From Agrobacterium genomosp. 13 str. CFBP 6927 (GTDB lineage Bacteria; Pseudomonadota; Alphaproteobacteria; Rhizobiales; Rhizobiaceae), in contig LT009757.1 of assembly GCA_900012615.1 (NCBI GenBank), positions 914,096 through 978,095 of the forward strand: a stretch of DNA of 64,000 bases. Direction: 5' to 3'. Of the stretch, positions 54,124 to 64,000 are shown in pieces. Position numbers and translations under genes: made by a program. The notes under the pieces were generated by a model. That model did no database searches, had not been told where the DNA came from, and saw only the letters and a list, made by a program, of their open reading frames with translations. Position 1 is the first letter of the stretch. Every line of letters begins with the position of its first letter.

Positions 54124-56367
54124 TTACAGGAAGCGGAAGGGCAGGCCGGAGATCAGCGCTTTGACAAATCGCTTTTTCTGAAAATGTCCGTTCAGCGATA
54201 CGCGTGGCAGCAGCATCGGCTTTTCAAGGCTGTGTGGCCCCAGCACACCGGCCTGCGTGGTGACCGCCACGGGAAAACCCACATTAAACACCGCCTTCGC
54301 CTCACGCTCTCCGGCGGCCTTTGTCCAGCCATAAGGATAGGAAAAGGACTGTGGCCGACGGCCAACATAGGCCTCCACCCGGTGCGTCGATTTCTCGATC
54401 TCGTCAGCAAGACGCGCTGCATCGATCCTGCGCATATTCACATGTGTCATGGTGTGTGCGCCAAGGTGAGCCAGGGGATCATGCGACAGCGCTTTCAGTT
54501 CTGCCGCATCCATGACGAGTTCATCCACGATCGCGATGGGATCGATACCGTGTTGCCTCGCGACATGGTCAATCCGCTCCACCGCCTCATCCTCTGCTGT
54601 GGTCTGAACGAAATTTTCAAAACGTGTGAATGCTTCCGCTTTTTGCGAAAGGCTGGCGCACTTGATGTGTTCCGGCCCGGACCCGAAATCAAAGTCAAAC
54701 GACGTGACTTTTTGCGTCAGCGCAGCCGCGGATTCCCACCACACGCTACGCGTCCTTTCGACAAAACCCGGCGTGATGAAAATCGTATAGGGAACGCCGA
54801 ATTTGCGGAAGACCGGAGCGGCATATTCCGCATTGTTGCGATAACCGTCGTCAAGCGTGAAGGCGCAAAACGCCCTCCTTTCGGAATTATCGGCAAGCAG
54901 GCGCGGCAGATCGTGCAGATGAACGGGAACCAGACCACATTCAAGGGCAGCCTCTATCGCCTCTTCCAGAAATTGCGGCGTGATCGACAAATGCGCATTG
55001 GGCGCAAAAGCTGATGTTTCTTCGTGCGGGCGAACATGGTGCAGCGTGAAGATAACGCCACGACCGGTAAAGGATGGAAAGGCCGAACGAACCGCGGGGA
55101 GGGAGCTCACCTCCAGCCCTGCCCGTATCGCCCCGTATTTCAGGGAACGTTTCACCGACTTCAGCAGCATCCCTGCCGATTGCCGTGAATTCAGGCCGGG
55201 CAAAACCCGTTTTTTGATGACTCTCCAGACCGTGAGCGGCAGATCGATCAGTCCCGGCAAGGGGTCGTTAGTCGCAAAGGCAGCCCAGCTGCGGATTTTC
55301 CGCAAAGAGGCGAAATAGTCGCCGATACGCGTCTGACCACGCCGGTTCAACGTGAATGCCGCAACGGCATCACGGACGAGATAGGACCAGGATACGCCTT
55401 GCCGCGCGTGCACGGCCTGACCGGTCGGCACATCATTGGCGACCTGCCACAGCAAGGCGCCAAGATCGATACCGGCTGCCGAACACAGGCCGAACCAGGA
55501 CCACGGGCGCGGATTGACATCGAGAAGTTTCAGCGATCCATCCCTGCCGTCCCGCTTGAACTCCACCTCGACCAACCCGCTGTGACCGGCCGGCTTCAAT
55601 ATTTTCCGGGCCGCATCGATTGCATCAGCATTGTCGACAACCTCGACGCAAGTGCTGGTATAACCGAAATCGACGGGATATTGGCGCGTGCGCCGGGCGG
55701 TGAATTCAGCAACCGGCTCACCGTTCCGCCAGAGCGCCGCATAGGAAAACTGGCTTTCTCCTCCGCCGGGAATAAGCTCCTGCACCACGACATTGCCGGC
55801 ACCGATCTCGCCGCTCGCCTCGGTAAAGGCGGCTTTCAACGCCTGCCGGTCATCGGCGCGGATGACCTTTGCCCGGGAAATCACGGTGTCGCCGCCACCC
55901 ATGTTCGGCTTCAGGATAACGGGAAATGTAATGTCCAGCGCATCGGCGTCATCGGCGGATGTCAGGGCATAGGTGCGGGGAAAGCTGACACCAAGTTCCG
56001 CAGCACGCCTGTAGAGCAGCGGTTTCTCACACAACCATTTAAGGGACGTCCAGTCCGGCAGGACAATTTTGTAAAGAGCGGAAAGCTCCTCGCGATGTTC
56101 CGCAACGAGCTGCACCTCACCGTCTCCCGAAGGCACCAGAAGCCAGCCTCTAAGATCATGCTTCGTGGCCATTTCACGCAAAAACGATATTGCTCCGGCA
56201 TCGCGCGGACCTGACCAGCGGATCGTTTCACGCACGAAGCGGGACCAGCCCGGCAGGGGTGAATCATGTGTGAGATAGTGCACAGGCACATTCAGGGCGC
56301 CAAGGCTGCGGGCAAGGGCAAGCGTGCCGTGAGCGCCCCCAACAATAACAACTCCTGGAATGGTCAA
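54124..56367 (-). CDS. ATP-grasp ligase fused to a NodB-type polysaccharide deacetylase
   Basis: This is a 747-residue two-domain protein. Residues about 1-330 are an ATP-grasp domain: start GVVIVGGAHGTLALARSLG, ATP-binding FPVILKPNMGGGDTV, VVQELIPGGGESQF, and the metal site LLDVNPRPW near 285. A linker of about 100 residues follows. Residues about 430-747 are a carbohydrate esterase 4 domain: TLDDGYRNN (catalytic Asp and metal Asp, near 502), HxxxH in GAHTMTH (near 637) and FSYPYG. No signal peptide or clear membrane helix is seen, so cytoplasmic action is likely. The ATP-grasp half resembles carboxylate-amine ligases linked to cell-surface polysaccharides. The combined substrate is unknown. 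It stands alone, with 168 bases upstream that hold no gene. Confidence 0.85.
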   Translation of the reverse strand: MTIPGVVIVGGAHGTLALARSLGALNVPVHYLTHDSPLPGWSRFVRETIRWSGPRDAGAISFLREMATKHDLRGWLLVPSGDGEVQLVAEHREELSALYKIVLPDWTSLKWLCEKPLLYRRAAELGVSFPRTYALTSADDADALDITFPVILKPNMGGGDTVISRAKVIRADDRQALKAAFTEASGEIGAGNVVVQELIPGGGESQFSYAALWRNGEPVAEFTARRTRQYPVDFGYTSTCVEVVDNADAIDAARKILKPAGHSGLVEVEFKRDGRDGSLKLLDVNPRPWSWFGLCSAAGIDLGALLWQVANDVPTGQAVHARQGVSWSYLVRDAVAAFTLNRRGQTRIGDYFASLRKIRSWAAFATNDPLPGLIDLPLTVWRVIKKRVLPGLNSRQSAGMLLKSVKRSLKYGAIRAGLEVSSLPAVRSAFPSFTGRGVIFTLHHVRPHEETSAFAPNAHLSITPQFLEEAIEAALECGLVPVHLHDLPRLLADNSERRAFCAFTLDDGYRNNAEYAAPVFRKFGVPYTIFITPGFVERTRSVWWESAAALTQKVTSFDFDFGSGPEHIKCASLSQKAEAFTRFENFVQTTAEDEAVERIDHVARQHGIDPIAIVDELVMDAAELKALSHDPLAHLGAHTMTHVNMRRIDAARLADEIEKSTHRVEAYVGRRPQSFSYPYGWTKAAGEREAKAVFNVGFPVAVTTQAGVLGPHSLEKPMLLPRVSLNGHFQKKRFVKALISGLPFRFL

Positions 56368-56535
56368 AGTCTGATCCCCGTCCTACTCCACACCTTGATC
56401 GCAAAAATTGTTAAATAAATTGGATATTTCTAAAGTATCGAGCCGCGGCAGATCGAATTGCGGGAACCGAAGCGCCTTGCTCTTTCAAGCTGTTGCAAGC
56501 AAACGCTCCGGACTGTGCTTCGCGCGGATGCCGCC

Positions 56536-56925
56536 TCACGCCTCTTTGCGGACGGCGCGCGGCTCGCCATTGTCATCCACCGCAACCATGATGAAGACGG
56601 CTTCCGTCACCTTTTCCCGGGAATCCTGATAATGCCTGCGGGTCCAGGCCTCGATCTTGAGCGTGACGGAGGTACGCCCGACCTTTTCGATCCTGGTGTA
56701 AACGCATAATGTATCGCCGATCTTGACCGGTTTCTTGAAGACGATCTCATTGACCGCCACGGTGACGGTACGGCCGCCGGCCACATCATTGGCGCGGACG
56801 AAAGCGGCAAGGTCCATCTGCGACATCACCCAGCCGCCGAATATATCTCCGGCCGGATTGGCATCCGCCGGCATGGCAAGCGTTCTGAGCGTGAGTTCCA
56901 TATCTGCGGGCGGTTGCTGGTCCAT
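56536..56925 (-). CDS. Acyl-CoA thioesterase, YciA-type hotdog protein
   Basis: This 129-residue single hotdog domain hydrolyses acyl-CoA. The catalytic region NPAGDIFGGWVMSQMDLAAFV contains the Asp, and the VAVNEIVFKKPVKIGDTLCV strand and TEAVFIMVAVDDNGEPR ending match YciA-like enzymes. Length is normal for the family. No operon partner. Confidence 0.88.
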   Translation of the reverse strand: MDQQPPADMELTLRTLAMPADANPAGDIFGGWVMSQMDLAAFVRANDVAGGRTVTVAVNEIVFKKPVKIGDTLCVYTRIEKVGRTSVTLKIEAWTRRHYQDSREKVTEAVFIMVAVDDNGEPRAVRKEA

Positions 56926-57099
56926 CTCTCAAAATCCTTTTCACAAACCTCCCGCCGCCGGACTTAAACAACCGCGCGCCATCAGCCAATAGCCGATTTT
57001 TCGCGGCAGCCCTTCCAAAACAGCAAGGAATCACAAGGCCATCGTAAGCTTCGGTTAACCATGATGGGGCACGATTCCAAAAAACGCGAGGGCGTGCAA

Positions 57100-57294
57100 A
57101 TGGCCTATGACTGGAGTGGAAACAACGCGATACAGCAACGCTACGACCGCATCATTCTGGCGGTCGCCGGCGTCGTCGCCATCAGCCTTGCGACCGGTAC
57201 CCTCTTCCTGCGGTCGCAGGAAGGGCCGGGCAACACCATAAGCCTTGCCAAACAACAGCGGCTCGATTCGGAAAAGTGGCACTTGCGGCTCTGA
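57100..57294 (+). CDS. Small single-helix membrane protein, 64 aa, function unknown
   Basis: MAYDWSGNNAIQQRYDRI leads into a hydrophobic helix (IILAVAGVVAISLATGTLFL) and a polar tail ending KWHLRL. ATG at 57100 has GAGGG about nine bases before it and fits better than the ATG at 57061, which lacks a site. It is predicted to lie in the inner membrane with a short cytoplasmic N-terminus. No family recognised. Confidence 0.55.
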   Translation: MAYDWSGNNAIQQRYDRIILAVAGVVAISLATGTLFLRSQEGPGNTISLAKQQRLDSEKWHLRL

Positions 57295-57321
57295 GCCGAC
57301 AAGACCTGTGATACCGCGCCC

Positions 57322-59129
57322 CTATTGCGGAGCGATATCCGGCTTCAACGGACTTTCTTTTGCAGGGGCATGGTCCAGATGGGCCACGGCCGGAGACAGA
57401 ACCGACAGGAACGTCTCTGACCGGCCGATATAAACAATCGCCACGCCTTCAATACCGTGCAGAACCTCCGCCAGCGTATCCTGCGTCTGTTTTTCCAGCC
57501 CTTCCAGCAAATCGTCGATGACGATGAATTTCGGTTTGAGCAACAGGGCATTGGCGATCCGTATGCTCGCCTGCTCATCCGAATCCAGTCTCTTGTCCCA
57601 GCGAATATTTTCGTCCAGACGGGGAGCCATCTCGCCAAGCCCGCATGCGGTGAGCGCCGCGACATAATCTTCCTCGGTAAACCGCTGGGGGGCACGCGGA
57701 TAGGCAAGAATTTCGCGCAGCGTGCCGGTCGGCAAATAACCATGCTGGGCAATGAAAAGCGTGTCGGATTGTTCGGGCATTTCTATCCTGCCCTGCCCCC
57801 ATGGCCACAGGCCCGCCATGGCAGCAAACAGCAGCCGCCGGTTCACGCCCTGCTCGCCATTGATCATCAGGCGATCGCCGGGACCGATTTCAACCTCGCC
57901 CTCGCGCAGCCAGAAACCCCGCTCCAGATCCTGCCCGCCCGCATCGCGGCAGATAATGACCGACTGAAGACGGATTTTTCCGTTGTCGGCGCTTCGTTGA
58001 AGATCGATCGCCAGCCCATGCTGTTCGACGCTGTCCATCTGGATCAGGGCGTTGCGAAACACCGAAACGCGCTGCAATGTGGCCTTCCAGCTGGCGATCG
58101 GCCCAAAATTGTCGATATACCAGCGAAGAGCCGTATTGACCTGGTTGAAAGCGCCAACGGCCATCATCAGGCCGCCAAATGTCAGGTTTCCGGAAAAATA
58201 AACCGGCGCGGCGATGAGAATGGGCGCGACGACCGCCAACCAGCCGTAGCCGGAAGACACCCAGGTGAGATGGGTGAGCGCCATGGCCAATCCGCGGATC
58301 ACGCCGAGTACCGCATCGATGTCGACGCCGATCCGCCGCCGCTCGTTTTTTCCCCGCGCGCAAGCGTAATCGCCGCCAGATTTTCACTGGCGCGCATCAG
58401 GGAAAAGCGCAGTTCGGCCTCTTTTGAATAACGCTCTGCATTAAGCCCAACCAGACGATAGCCGACAAGGTTGCTGAGCAGAGACGCCGAGCCCGCATAC
58501 AGGATCGCCGCCCAGACCATGTATCCCGGAATGGGGACGAGATCGCCATTGATGGTGATGGAGAAACCCGCCGAAAGCGACCACAAAACGCCGATAAAGC
58601 TGATGAGCAGGATCGTCGCATTCACTAGGCCGATGGAAAGCGCCGTGCTGCTTTCCGCAAGGTTGCGGACATCATCATGCAGGCGTTGGTCCGGATTGAT
58701 CGCGATCGTACCGAATCCGGCAAGGCGCGCAGCGCGACCCGGTTTCAGCCATTGATCCACCATGTCCTTGGCAAGACCCTCGCGCATGTTCAGCGCCGTC
58801 ATCTGGTTGAGCCAGGTCTGAATGACGTTGAGCAGCAGCAGCAGCCCGGCAATGATGGCGAAAACCTCAAGCTGGTGGAGGAAGGCATCGAGATCGCGCC
58901 GCTCCAGCGCATTGTAAAACGGGGCGTTCCATTCATTAAGCCTGATCTGCCCATAGGCGGTGAGCAATATCACCGTCAAAAGGGCTATCGACAGCAATAT
59001 CAGCCGGTTGCGCACGGGCGACGTCCAGAAGGCACGCCCCATCATGCGCAGCTGCGCAGGAAAATCGAGGTCGAAGCCCGAAAGGTTGGCCGCGCTCTTG
59101 CGCTGATCGTCGGTCACCGTGGTTGCCAT
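57322..59129 (-). pseudogene. BacA/SbmA-YddA-like ABC transporter, split by a frameshift and with degenerate ATPase motifs
   Basis: Two overlapping frames encode one protein. 58299-59129 gives the membrane part, starting MATTVTDDQRKSAANLSGFD with helices, including the NEWNAPFYNALERRDLDAF block of the BacA/YddA family. 57322-58302 gives the last helices and the ATPase domain. In a run GGGGAAAAAACGAG (A6 near 58346-58351 in plus coordinates) one A too many ends the first frame early. With five A, the frame reads through GENERRRIG into VIRGLAMALTHLTWV. The ATPase domain also lacks key residues: Walker A reads GEQGVNRR (no Lys-Ser/Thr), the signature reads LDSDEQ, and Walker B reads FIVIDDLL. 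So it is either a decaying gene or an ABC fold that no longer uses ATP. A sequencing error could explain the frameshift but not the motif loss. Confidence 0.75.
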
Positions 59130-59422
59130 TCATTCCATTCCGAAACGTCAGTCGGCAAAGAAAGCGGGCCGCAACCCTGCGTCTTGCGATGCCAAGCAAT
59201 AACACGCCGTTGGACCTTGTCCACAATCCTGTCGAAATCCCCGCGGGTACGGTTGAAAAGCCCGGACAATTCTTTGTGCGGGCAAACATCGCGGGCTGCA
59301 CCAACAATGCGATAGCCCCCGGAAATGATCCTTGCTTTCTTTTCCTGCATTGCACAAAATCCGAATAATTTCAGAGGGGCGGATAAACCGCATAAACCGG
59401 AAAAACCGGGCAAGGCAGATTA

Positions 59423-62400
59423 ATGGCGATCAAAGCGAGCATCTATCATCTGACGCATTATAAATATGACAATCCGGTTCGCCTTGGACCCCAGATCATA
59501 AGATTAAAGCCCGCCTCCCATTCCAGAACCCGCGTCATCAGCCATTCGCTCAAGGTTTCTCCCTCCAACCACTTCGTGAACCTTCAGCAGGACCCTTACG
59601 GCAACTACCTCGCCCGTTTCGTTTTTCCCGAGCCGGCGACGGAGTTCAAGATCGAGGTCGATCTTGTCGCTGATATGACGGTTTACAACCCGTTCGATTT
59701 CTTCGTCGAGGAAGAAGCGACCAAGTGGCCGTTCGATTATCCGCAGGAACTGCGGGAGGATCTGTCCATCTACATGAAACCGGAGCCGACCGGCCCCCTG
59801 TTCACAGCCTTCATGGCCACCGTCGACCGCACGCCCGGACAGCCGACAGTGGATATGGTCGTCGGTCTCAACGCCCGTCTGCAACAGGAAATCGGCTACG
59901 TCATCCGCATGGAACCGGGGGTTCAGGCACCTGAGGAAACGCTGGCTTCCGGCAAGGGATCGTGCCGCGACACCAGCTGGCTGCTGGTGCAGGTTCTGAG
60001 ACACCTCGGCCTTGCCGCACGGTTCGTGTCCGGATACCTCATTCAGCTGACACCCGATCTCAAGGCGCTCGACGGCCCCTCTGGAACCGAGGTGGATTTT
60101 ACCGATCTGCACGCCTGGGCAGAGGTCTATATGCCCGGCGCAGGCTGGATCGGCCTCGACCCCACTTCCGGACTTCTGACCGGCGAAAGCCATATTCCGC
60201 TGGCAGCGACACCGCATTATCGCAACGCCGCACCGATTTCCGGCGGCTATTTCGGCCAGGCCAATACGGAATTTGCTTTCGACATGCAGGTCCGGCGCGT
60301 CGCCGAAACCCCGCGCATCACCAGGCCATTTTCCGATGATAGCTGGGAAAGCCTCAACGCACTCGGCGAAAAGGTCGATCAGGTTCTGGACGCTCACGAC
60401 GTGCGATTGACCATGGGCGGCGAGCCGACCTTCGTTTCCATTGACGATTTCGAATCCGACGAATGGAACACCGGCGCGGTGGGACCGACGAAGCGCGAAA
60501 AGGCGGACGCCCTGATCCGCCGCCTGCGCGAACGTTTCGCCCCTGGCGGCTTTCTGCATTACGGGCAGGGCAAATGGTATCCCGGCGAAAGCCTGCCGCG
60601 CTGGACCTTTTCGCTTTACTGGCGGAAGGATGGAATGCCGATCTGGCAGGACCCGGCGCTGATCGCCGAAGAGGGGGCAGATGCCGGGGTCAAGGCCGAA
60701 GATGCGCAGAAGCTGCTCAGCGGCATCGCCACCCACCTTGGTATTGAAAAGGAACTGGTGCTGCCGGCCTATGAGGATCCGGCAGAATGGATCATCAAGG
60801 AAGGCAGCCTTCCCGACAATGTTGACCCATCCAATTCGAAACTGAAGGATCCCGAGGAGCGAAACCGCATCGCGCGCGTGTTCGAACGCGGCCTGACGAC
60901 ACCGACGGGCTATATTCTTCCGGTGCAAGCCTGGAACGCCAAGGCCAACGGCAAGCGCTGGGTCAGCGAGAAATGGAAGACACGGCGCGGCAGGATTTTC
61001 CTCGTTCCGGGCGACAGCCCGGTGGGATATCGCCTGCCGCTCGGCACATTGCCCTATGTGCCGCCATCCGCCTATCCCTATACCCACGAGGCCGACCCCT
61101 CGATCCCGCGAGGGCCGCTTCCAGATATATTCAAACCTTCCGGACGCACCATGCCGGAAGCCTCTTTCCATGCGGATGGAGGCGCGACCCAGGAACGCGT
61201 CGAGCAGACACTTGGTGAAATCGGCGGTGCCGTGCGCACCGCCATGTCGGTGGAACCGCGCGATGGCCGGCTCTGCGTCTTCATGCCGCCGGTCGAACGC
61301 ATCGAGGATTATCTCGAACTGATTGCAGCGGCGGAAGCTGCGGCGACCGATCTCGGACTGCCCGTTCACATCGAAGGTTATGCGCCGCCGCATGATGAGC
61401 GCATCAATGTCATTCGCGTCGCGCCCGATCCCGGCGTCATCGAGGTCAATATCCACCCTGCCTCCAGCTGGAAGGATTGCGTCGACATCACGACCGCGGT
61501 CTATGATGAGGCGCGCCAGACGCGTCTCGGCGCAGACAAGTTCATGATCGATGGCCGCCACACCGGCACCGGTGGCGGCAACCATGTGGTAGTGGGCGGC
61601 GCCAACCCCAATGACAGCCCCTTCCTGCGCCGCCCCGATCTTCTGAAAAGCCTCGTTTTGCACTGGCAGCGGCATCCGTCCCTTTCCTATCTGTTCTCCG
61701 GTCTGTTCATCGGCCCGACAAGTCAGGCGCCCCGCATCGACGAAGCCCGTCACGACAGTCTCTACGAACTGGAAATCGCGCTTTCGCAGGTTCCGGCACC
61801 CGGGGAGGGCGTGCCGCCGCTGCCCTGGCTGGTCGACCGCCTGTTCCGCAACCTCCTGACGGACGTCACGGGCAACACTCATCGGGCTGAAATCTGCATC
61901 GACAAGCTCTTTTCACCGGACGGGCCGACCGGCCGCCTCGGCCTTGTGGAATTCCGTGGCTTCGAAATGCCCCCGAATGCCCGCATGTCGCTTGCCCAGC
62001 AATTGCTGGTGCGCGCCCTCATTGCCCGCTTCTGGCAGAACCCAGCCGGCGGTAAATTCGTGCGCTGGGGCACGGCGCTCGCCGATCGCTTCATGCTGCC
62101 GCATTATATCTGGGCGGATTTTCTGGATGTGCTTGCCGATCTCAGGGAAAACGGCTTCGACCTGAAGCCGGAATGGTTCACCGCCCAGCAGGAATTCCGT
62201 TTCCCCTTCTTCGGCGAAGTGGAATATGAGGGCGCGAAACTGGAATTGCGCCAGGCTCTGGAACCCTGGCATGTGATGGGCGAACAGGGCGCCATCGGGG
62301 GAACCGTGCGTTTTGTCGACTCTTCCGTCGAACGCCTGCAGGTTCGCCTCGAAACATCCAATCCGTCCCGTTACACCGTCGCCTGCAACGGACGCGCGGT

Positions 62401-62749
62401 TCCGCTTGCGACAACGGAGAACCGCAGCGTGGCGGTTGCCGGTGTCCGCTTCAAGGCATGGCATCCCGCCTCCGGCCTGCATCCCGTTCTGCCCGTCAAT
62501 TCACCCTTGACCTTTGACATTTATGATACATGGTCGAGGCGATCGATCGGCGGATGCATCTACCATGTTGCTCATCCGGGCGGGCGCAATTACGAGACGT
62601 TTCCCGTCAACGGCAACGAAGCGGAGGCACGCCGCCTCGCCCGTTTCGAACCATGGGGGCATACGGCAGGGCAATATCCGCTTCATGCGGAAACCGTGTC
62701 GCCAGAATTTCCGCTGACGCTTGATCTGCGTCGGCCATACGGAGTTTAA
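59423..62749 (+). CDS. Transglutaminase-like protein with C-terminal DUF2126 domain (1108 aa)
   Basis: The N-terminal third has a transglutaminase N-domain and a papain-like core with the triad Cys about 180 ([10 protein letters not shown]), His about 229 (DLHAWAEVY) and Asp about 245 (GLDPTSG). The remaining two thirds are DUF2126, beginning near [12 protein letters not shown] and including [17 protein letters not shown] and [20 protein letters not shown]2126 is thought to be related to glutamine-synthetase-like ligases. In many bacteria this protein occurs with a circularly permuted ATP-grasp and an alpha-E protein in predicted peptide or amide synthesis loci (Iyer and Aravind group). The downstream gene here is exactly such an ATP-grasp. 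Role in the cell is not established. Confidence 0.88.
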   Translation: MAIKASIYHLTHYKYDNPVRLGPQIIRLKPASHSRTRVISHSLKVSPSNHFVNLQQDPYGNYLARFVFPEPATEFKIEVDLVADMTVYNPFDFFVEEEATKWPFDYPQELREDLSIYMKPEPTGPLFTAFMATVDRTPGQPTVDMVVGLNARLQQEIGYVIRMEPGVQAPEETLASGKGSCRDTSWLLVQVLRHLGLAARFVSGYLIQLTPDLKALDGPSGTEVDFTDLHAWAEVYMPGAGWIGLDPTSGLLTGESHIPLAATPHYRNAAPISGGYFGQANTEFAFDMQVRRVAETPRITRPFSDDSWESLNALGEKVDQVLDAHDVRLTMGGEPTFVSIDDFESDEWNTGAVGPTKREKADALIRRLRERFAPGGFLHYGQGKWYPGESLPRWTFSLYWRKDGMPIWQDPALIAEEGADAGVKAEDAQKLLSGIATHLGIEKELVLPAYEDPAEWIIKEGSLPDNVDPSNSKLKDPEERNRIARVFERGLTTPTGYILPVQAWNAKANGKRWVSEKWKTRRGRIFLVPGDSPVGYRLPLGTLPYVPPSAYPYTHEADPSIPRGPLPDIFKPSGRTMPEASFHADGGATQERVEQTLGEIGGAVRTAMSVEPRDGRLCVFMPPVERIEDYLELIAAAEAAATDLGLPVHIEGYAPPHDERINVIRVAPDPGVIEVNIHPASSWKDCVDITTAVYDEARQTRLGADKFMIDGRHTGTGGGNHVVVGGANPNDSPFLRRPDLLKSLVLHWQRHPSLSYLFSGLFIGPTSQAPRIDEARHDSLYELEIALSQVPAPGEGVPPLPWLVDRLFRNLLTDVTGNTHRAEICIDKLFSPDGPTGRLGLVEFRGFEMPPNARMSLAQQLLVRALIARFWQNPAGGKFVRWGTALADRFMLPHYIWADFLDVLADLRENGFDLKPEWFTAQQEFRFPFFGEVEYEGAKLELRQALEPWHVMGEQGAIGGTVRFVDSSVERLQVRLETSNPSRYTVACNGRAVPLATTENRSVAVAGVRFKAWHPASGLHPVLPVNSPLTFDIYDTWSRRSIGGCIYHVAHPGGRNYETFPVNGNEAEARRLARFEPWGHTAGQYPLHAETVSPEFPLTLDLRRPYGV

Positions 62750-62750
62750 A

Positions 62751-64000
62751 TTGTCCAAAGCCCCGGCAACGGAACGCAAGACGGAAACGAGCGCGCAACC
62801 GCGCGGGCTTGATTATTCCACCTTGCCGGGCGTGGCGGATGAAATGCTCGACACCAATGGCAAGGTCAGGCCGGTCTGGAAGAACCTGCTCGGCGCACTC
62901 TCGCGCATGTCTGAGCGCGAACTGCATGAACGCTTTGCCCGCACCGACCGCTATCTGCGCGATGCGGGCGTGTTCTACCGCGATTACGGCAAGGGCAGCA
63001 GCGAAAGAAACTGGCCGATCTCCCATATTCCGGTGCTGATCGACGACAGGGAATGGGCTGTGCTTTCCGAGGGGCTCAAACAGCGCGCCAATCTTCTCGA
63101 AGCCATGGTCGCCGATTTCTACGGCGAAAACCGGCTGGTGAAGGAAGGTTACGTTCCGCCGGCGCTGATCGCCTCCAATCCGGAATATCTGCGGCCGATG
63201 GTCGGCGTAAAACCGGCAAGCGGCCACTATCTTCATTTCTGCTCGTTTGAAATCGGACGTGGACCTGATGGAAACTGGTGGGTGCTGGCCGACAGGACGC
63301 AGGCGCCTTCGGGCGCGGGTTTCGCGCTCGAAAACAGGGTGGCGACCACGCGTGCCCTGTCCGACATCTATGCGGAAACCCATGTGCACCGTCTCGCCTC
63401 GTTTTTTGGCGCTTTCCGCGACACATTGCAGGCGCACAGAAAACACCCCGATGACCGTATCGCGGTGCTGACGCCCGGACCCGCCAACGAAACCTATTTC
63501 GAACACGCCTATATAGCCCGTTATCTCGGCTTCATGCTGCTGGAGGGTGAGGATCTGACCGTCGTCAACGGCCGCGTCATGGTCAGAACCGTGGCGGGGC
63601 TGAAACCGATCGGTGTGCTCTGGCGGCGTCTCGACGCTTCCTATTCCGATCCGCTGGAACTCAACCAGCAGTCCCATATCGGCACGCCCGGCATGGTGCA
63701 GGCGCTGCGCAACGAGGCGCTCACCATCGTCAATGCGCTAGGCAGCGGTATTCTCGAAACGCGAGCCTTGCTTTCATTCATGCCGCGCGTTTGCCGTCAC
63801 CTGCTCGGCGAAGACCTGAAACTGCCGTCGATCGCGACGTGGTGGTGCGGGCAGGAATCGGAACGGCGCCACGTTGCCGGCAATATCGAAGGCATGGTTA
63901 TCGGCCCGGCCTATTCCCGGCTTCCCTTCTTCGACGACAACGGCCAATCGGTGCTGGGCTCTTCCCTGCGTGAAACGGCGAAGGAATCGATCAGCGACTG
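62751..64000 (+). CDS. Circularly permuted ATP-grasp family protein (N-terminal part, cut by window end)
   Basis: The frame opens at a TTG (62751) one base after the previous stop, with GGAG six bases before it. It then runs open for 416 codons to the window end. The text LSRMSERELHERFARTDRYL, GVFYRDYG, FEIGRGPDGNWWVLADRTQA and SGAGFALENRV is the signature region of the DUF404/DUF407 (CP_ATPgrasp) family, which may continue into an alpha-E domain outside the window. It is co-transcribed with the transglutaminase-DUF2126 gene and probably forms amide or peptide bonds. An in-frame ATG 31 codons later would remove family sequence. Confidence 0.85.
   Translation, partial: MSKAPATERKTETSAQPRGLDYSTLPGVADEMLDTNGKVRPVWKNLLGALSRMSERELHERFARTDRYLRDAGVFYRDYGKGSSERNWPISHIPVLIDDREWAVLSEGLKQRANLLEAMVADFYGENRLVKEGYVPPALIASNPEYLRPMVGVKPASGHYLHFCSFEIGRGPDGNWWVLADRTQAPSGAGFALENRVATTRALSDIYAETHVHRLASFFGAFRDTLQAHRKHPDDRIAVLTPGPANETYFEHAYIARYLGFMLLEGEDLTVVNGRVMVRTVAGLKPIGVLWRRLDASYSDPLELNQQSHIGTPGMVQALRNEALTIVNALGSGILETRALLSFMPRVCRHLLGEDLKLPSIATWWCGQESERRHVAGNIEGMVIGPAYSRLPFFDDNGQSVLGSSLRETAKESISD

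Noticed and set aside
58340-58355. Programmed -1 ribosomal frameshifting at AAAAAAC in the BacA-like gene
   Set aside because: The heptamer is not in the A-AAA-AAC register relative to the upstream frame, so simultaneous tRNA slippage is not favoured. Transcriptional slippage, mutation or sequence error remain possible.
59504-61882. 792-codon open frame on the minus strand
   Set aside because: It is antisense to the transglutaminase-DUF2126 gene. Its composition is low in hydrophobic patterning and rich in Arg and Gly, as expected of a shadow frame.

Overview
The window looks like chromosomal DNA of a Rhizobiaceae member, most likely Agrobacterium or a close Rhizobium. The basis is high GC with strong third-position bias, many peptide-type ABC importers, many GntR/FCD and TetR regulators, and protein sequences that read as typical of that group. 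The genus is inferred by eye, not by a search. I see no insertion sequence, integrase, CRISPR array or rRNA. The only RNA gene recognised is a tRNA-Ser(CGA).

Layout. (1) 1-905, minus strand: start of a kdp potassium-ATPase operon (a 26-27 aa ORF, kdpF, partial kdpA). (2) 1129-5922: asparagine/aspartate use (asparaginase, asparagine permease, divergent aspartase, GntR regulator), with two matching operator-like sites between the divergent genes. (3) 6120-12267: an RND efflux pump with two tandem lipoprotein adaptors and a divergent TetR regulator. (4) 12326-31422: a 19 kb set that looks like organosulfur scavenging. It holds five flavin-type oxygenase genes, a GNAT acetyltransferase, a cysteine synthase paralogue, a triple-rhodanese protein, an Opp/Dpp-like importer with three Tat-type binding proteins, and a flavin reductase-like protein. 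(5) 31546-40623: two enolase-superfamily acid-sugar dehydratases with a second Opp-like importer and a GntR regulator. (6) 40863-42379: a DUF2161 protein, a hypothetical protein and tRNA-Ser. (7) 42577-53926: a third Opp-like importer with a DapA-family lyase, divergent from a sialidase-fold protein, a PdxA2-like dehydrogenase and an iron alcohol dehydrogenase, followed by a GntR regulator and a DUF1537 acid-sugar kinase. This is the best candidate for an undescribed catabolic pathway. (8) 54124-59129: an ATP-grasp/polysaccharide-deacetylase fusion, a thioesterase, a small membrane protein, and a frameshifted BacA/YddA-like ABC gene whose ATPase motifs are degenerate. (9) 59423-64000: a transglutaminase-DUF2126 protein followed by a circularly permuted ATP-grasp protein (cut by the window end).

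How the genes work together. Regions 2, 5 and 7 each pair uptake with the first catabolic enzymes under a FadR-type GntR regulator. Region 4 imports small organic molecules and attacks them with reduced-flavin oxygenases, probably to release sulfur for cysteine synthesis. No regulator lies inside region 4, so control is probably by a distant global sulfur regulator. Many genes overlap by 1-8 bases (ATGA, TAATG), which marks tight operons. Function statements come from motif and family recognition by eye. No database search was possible.
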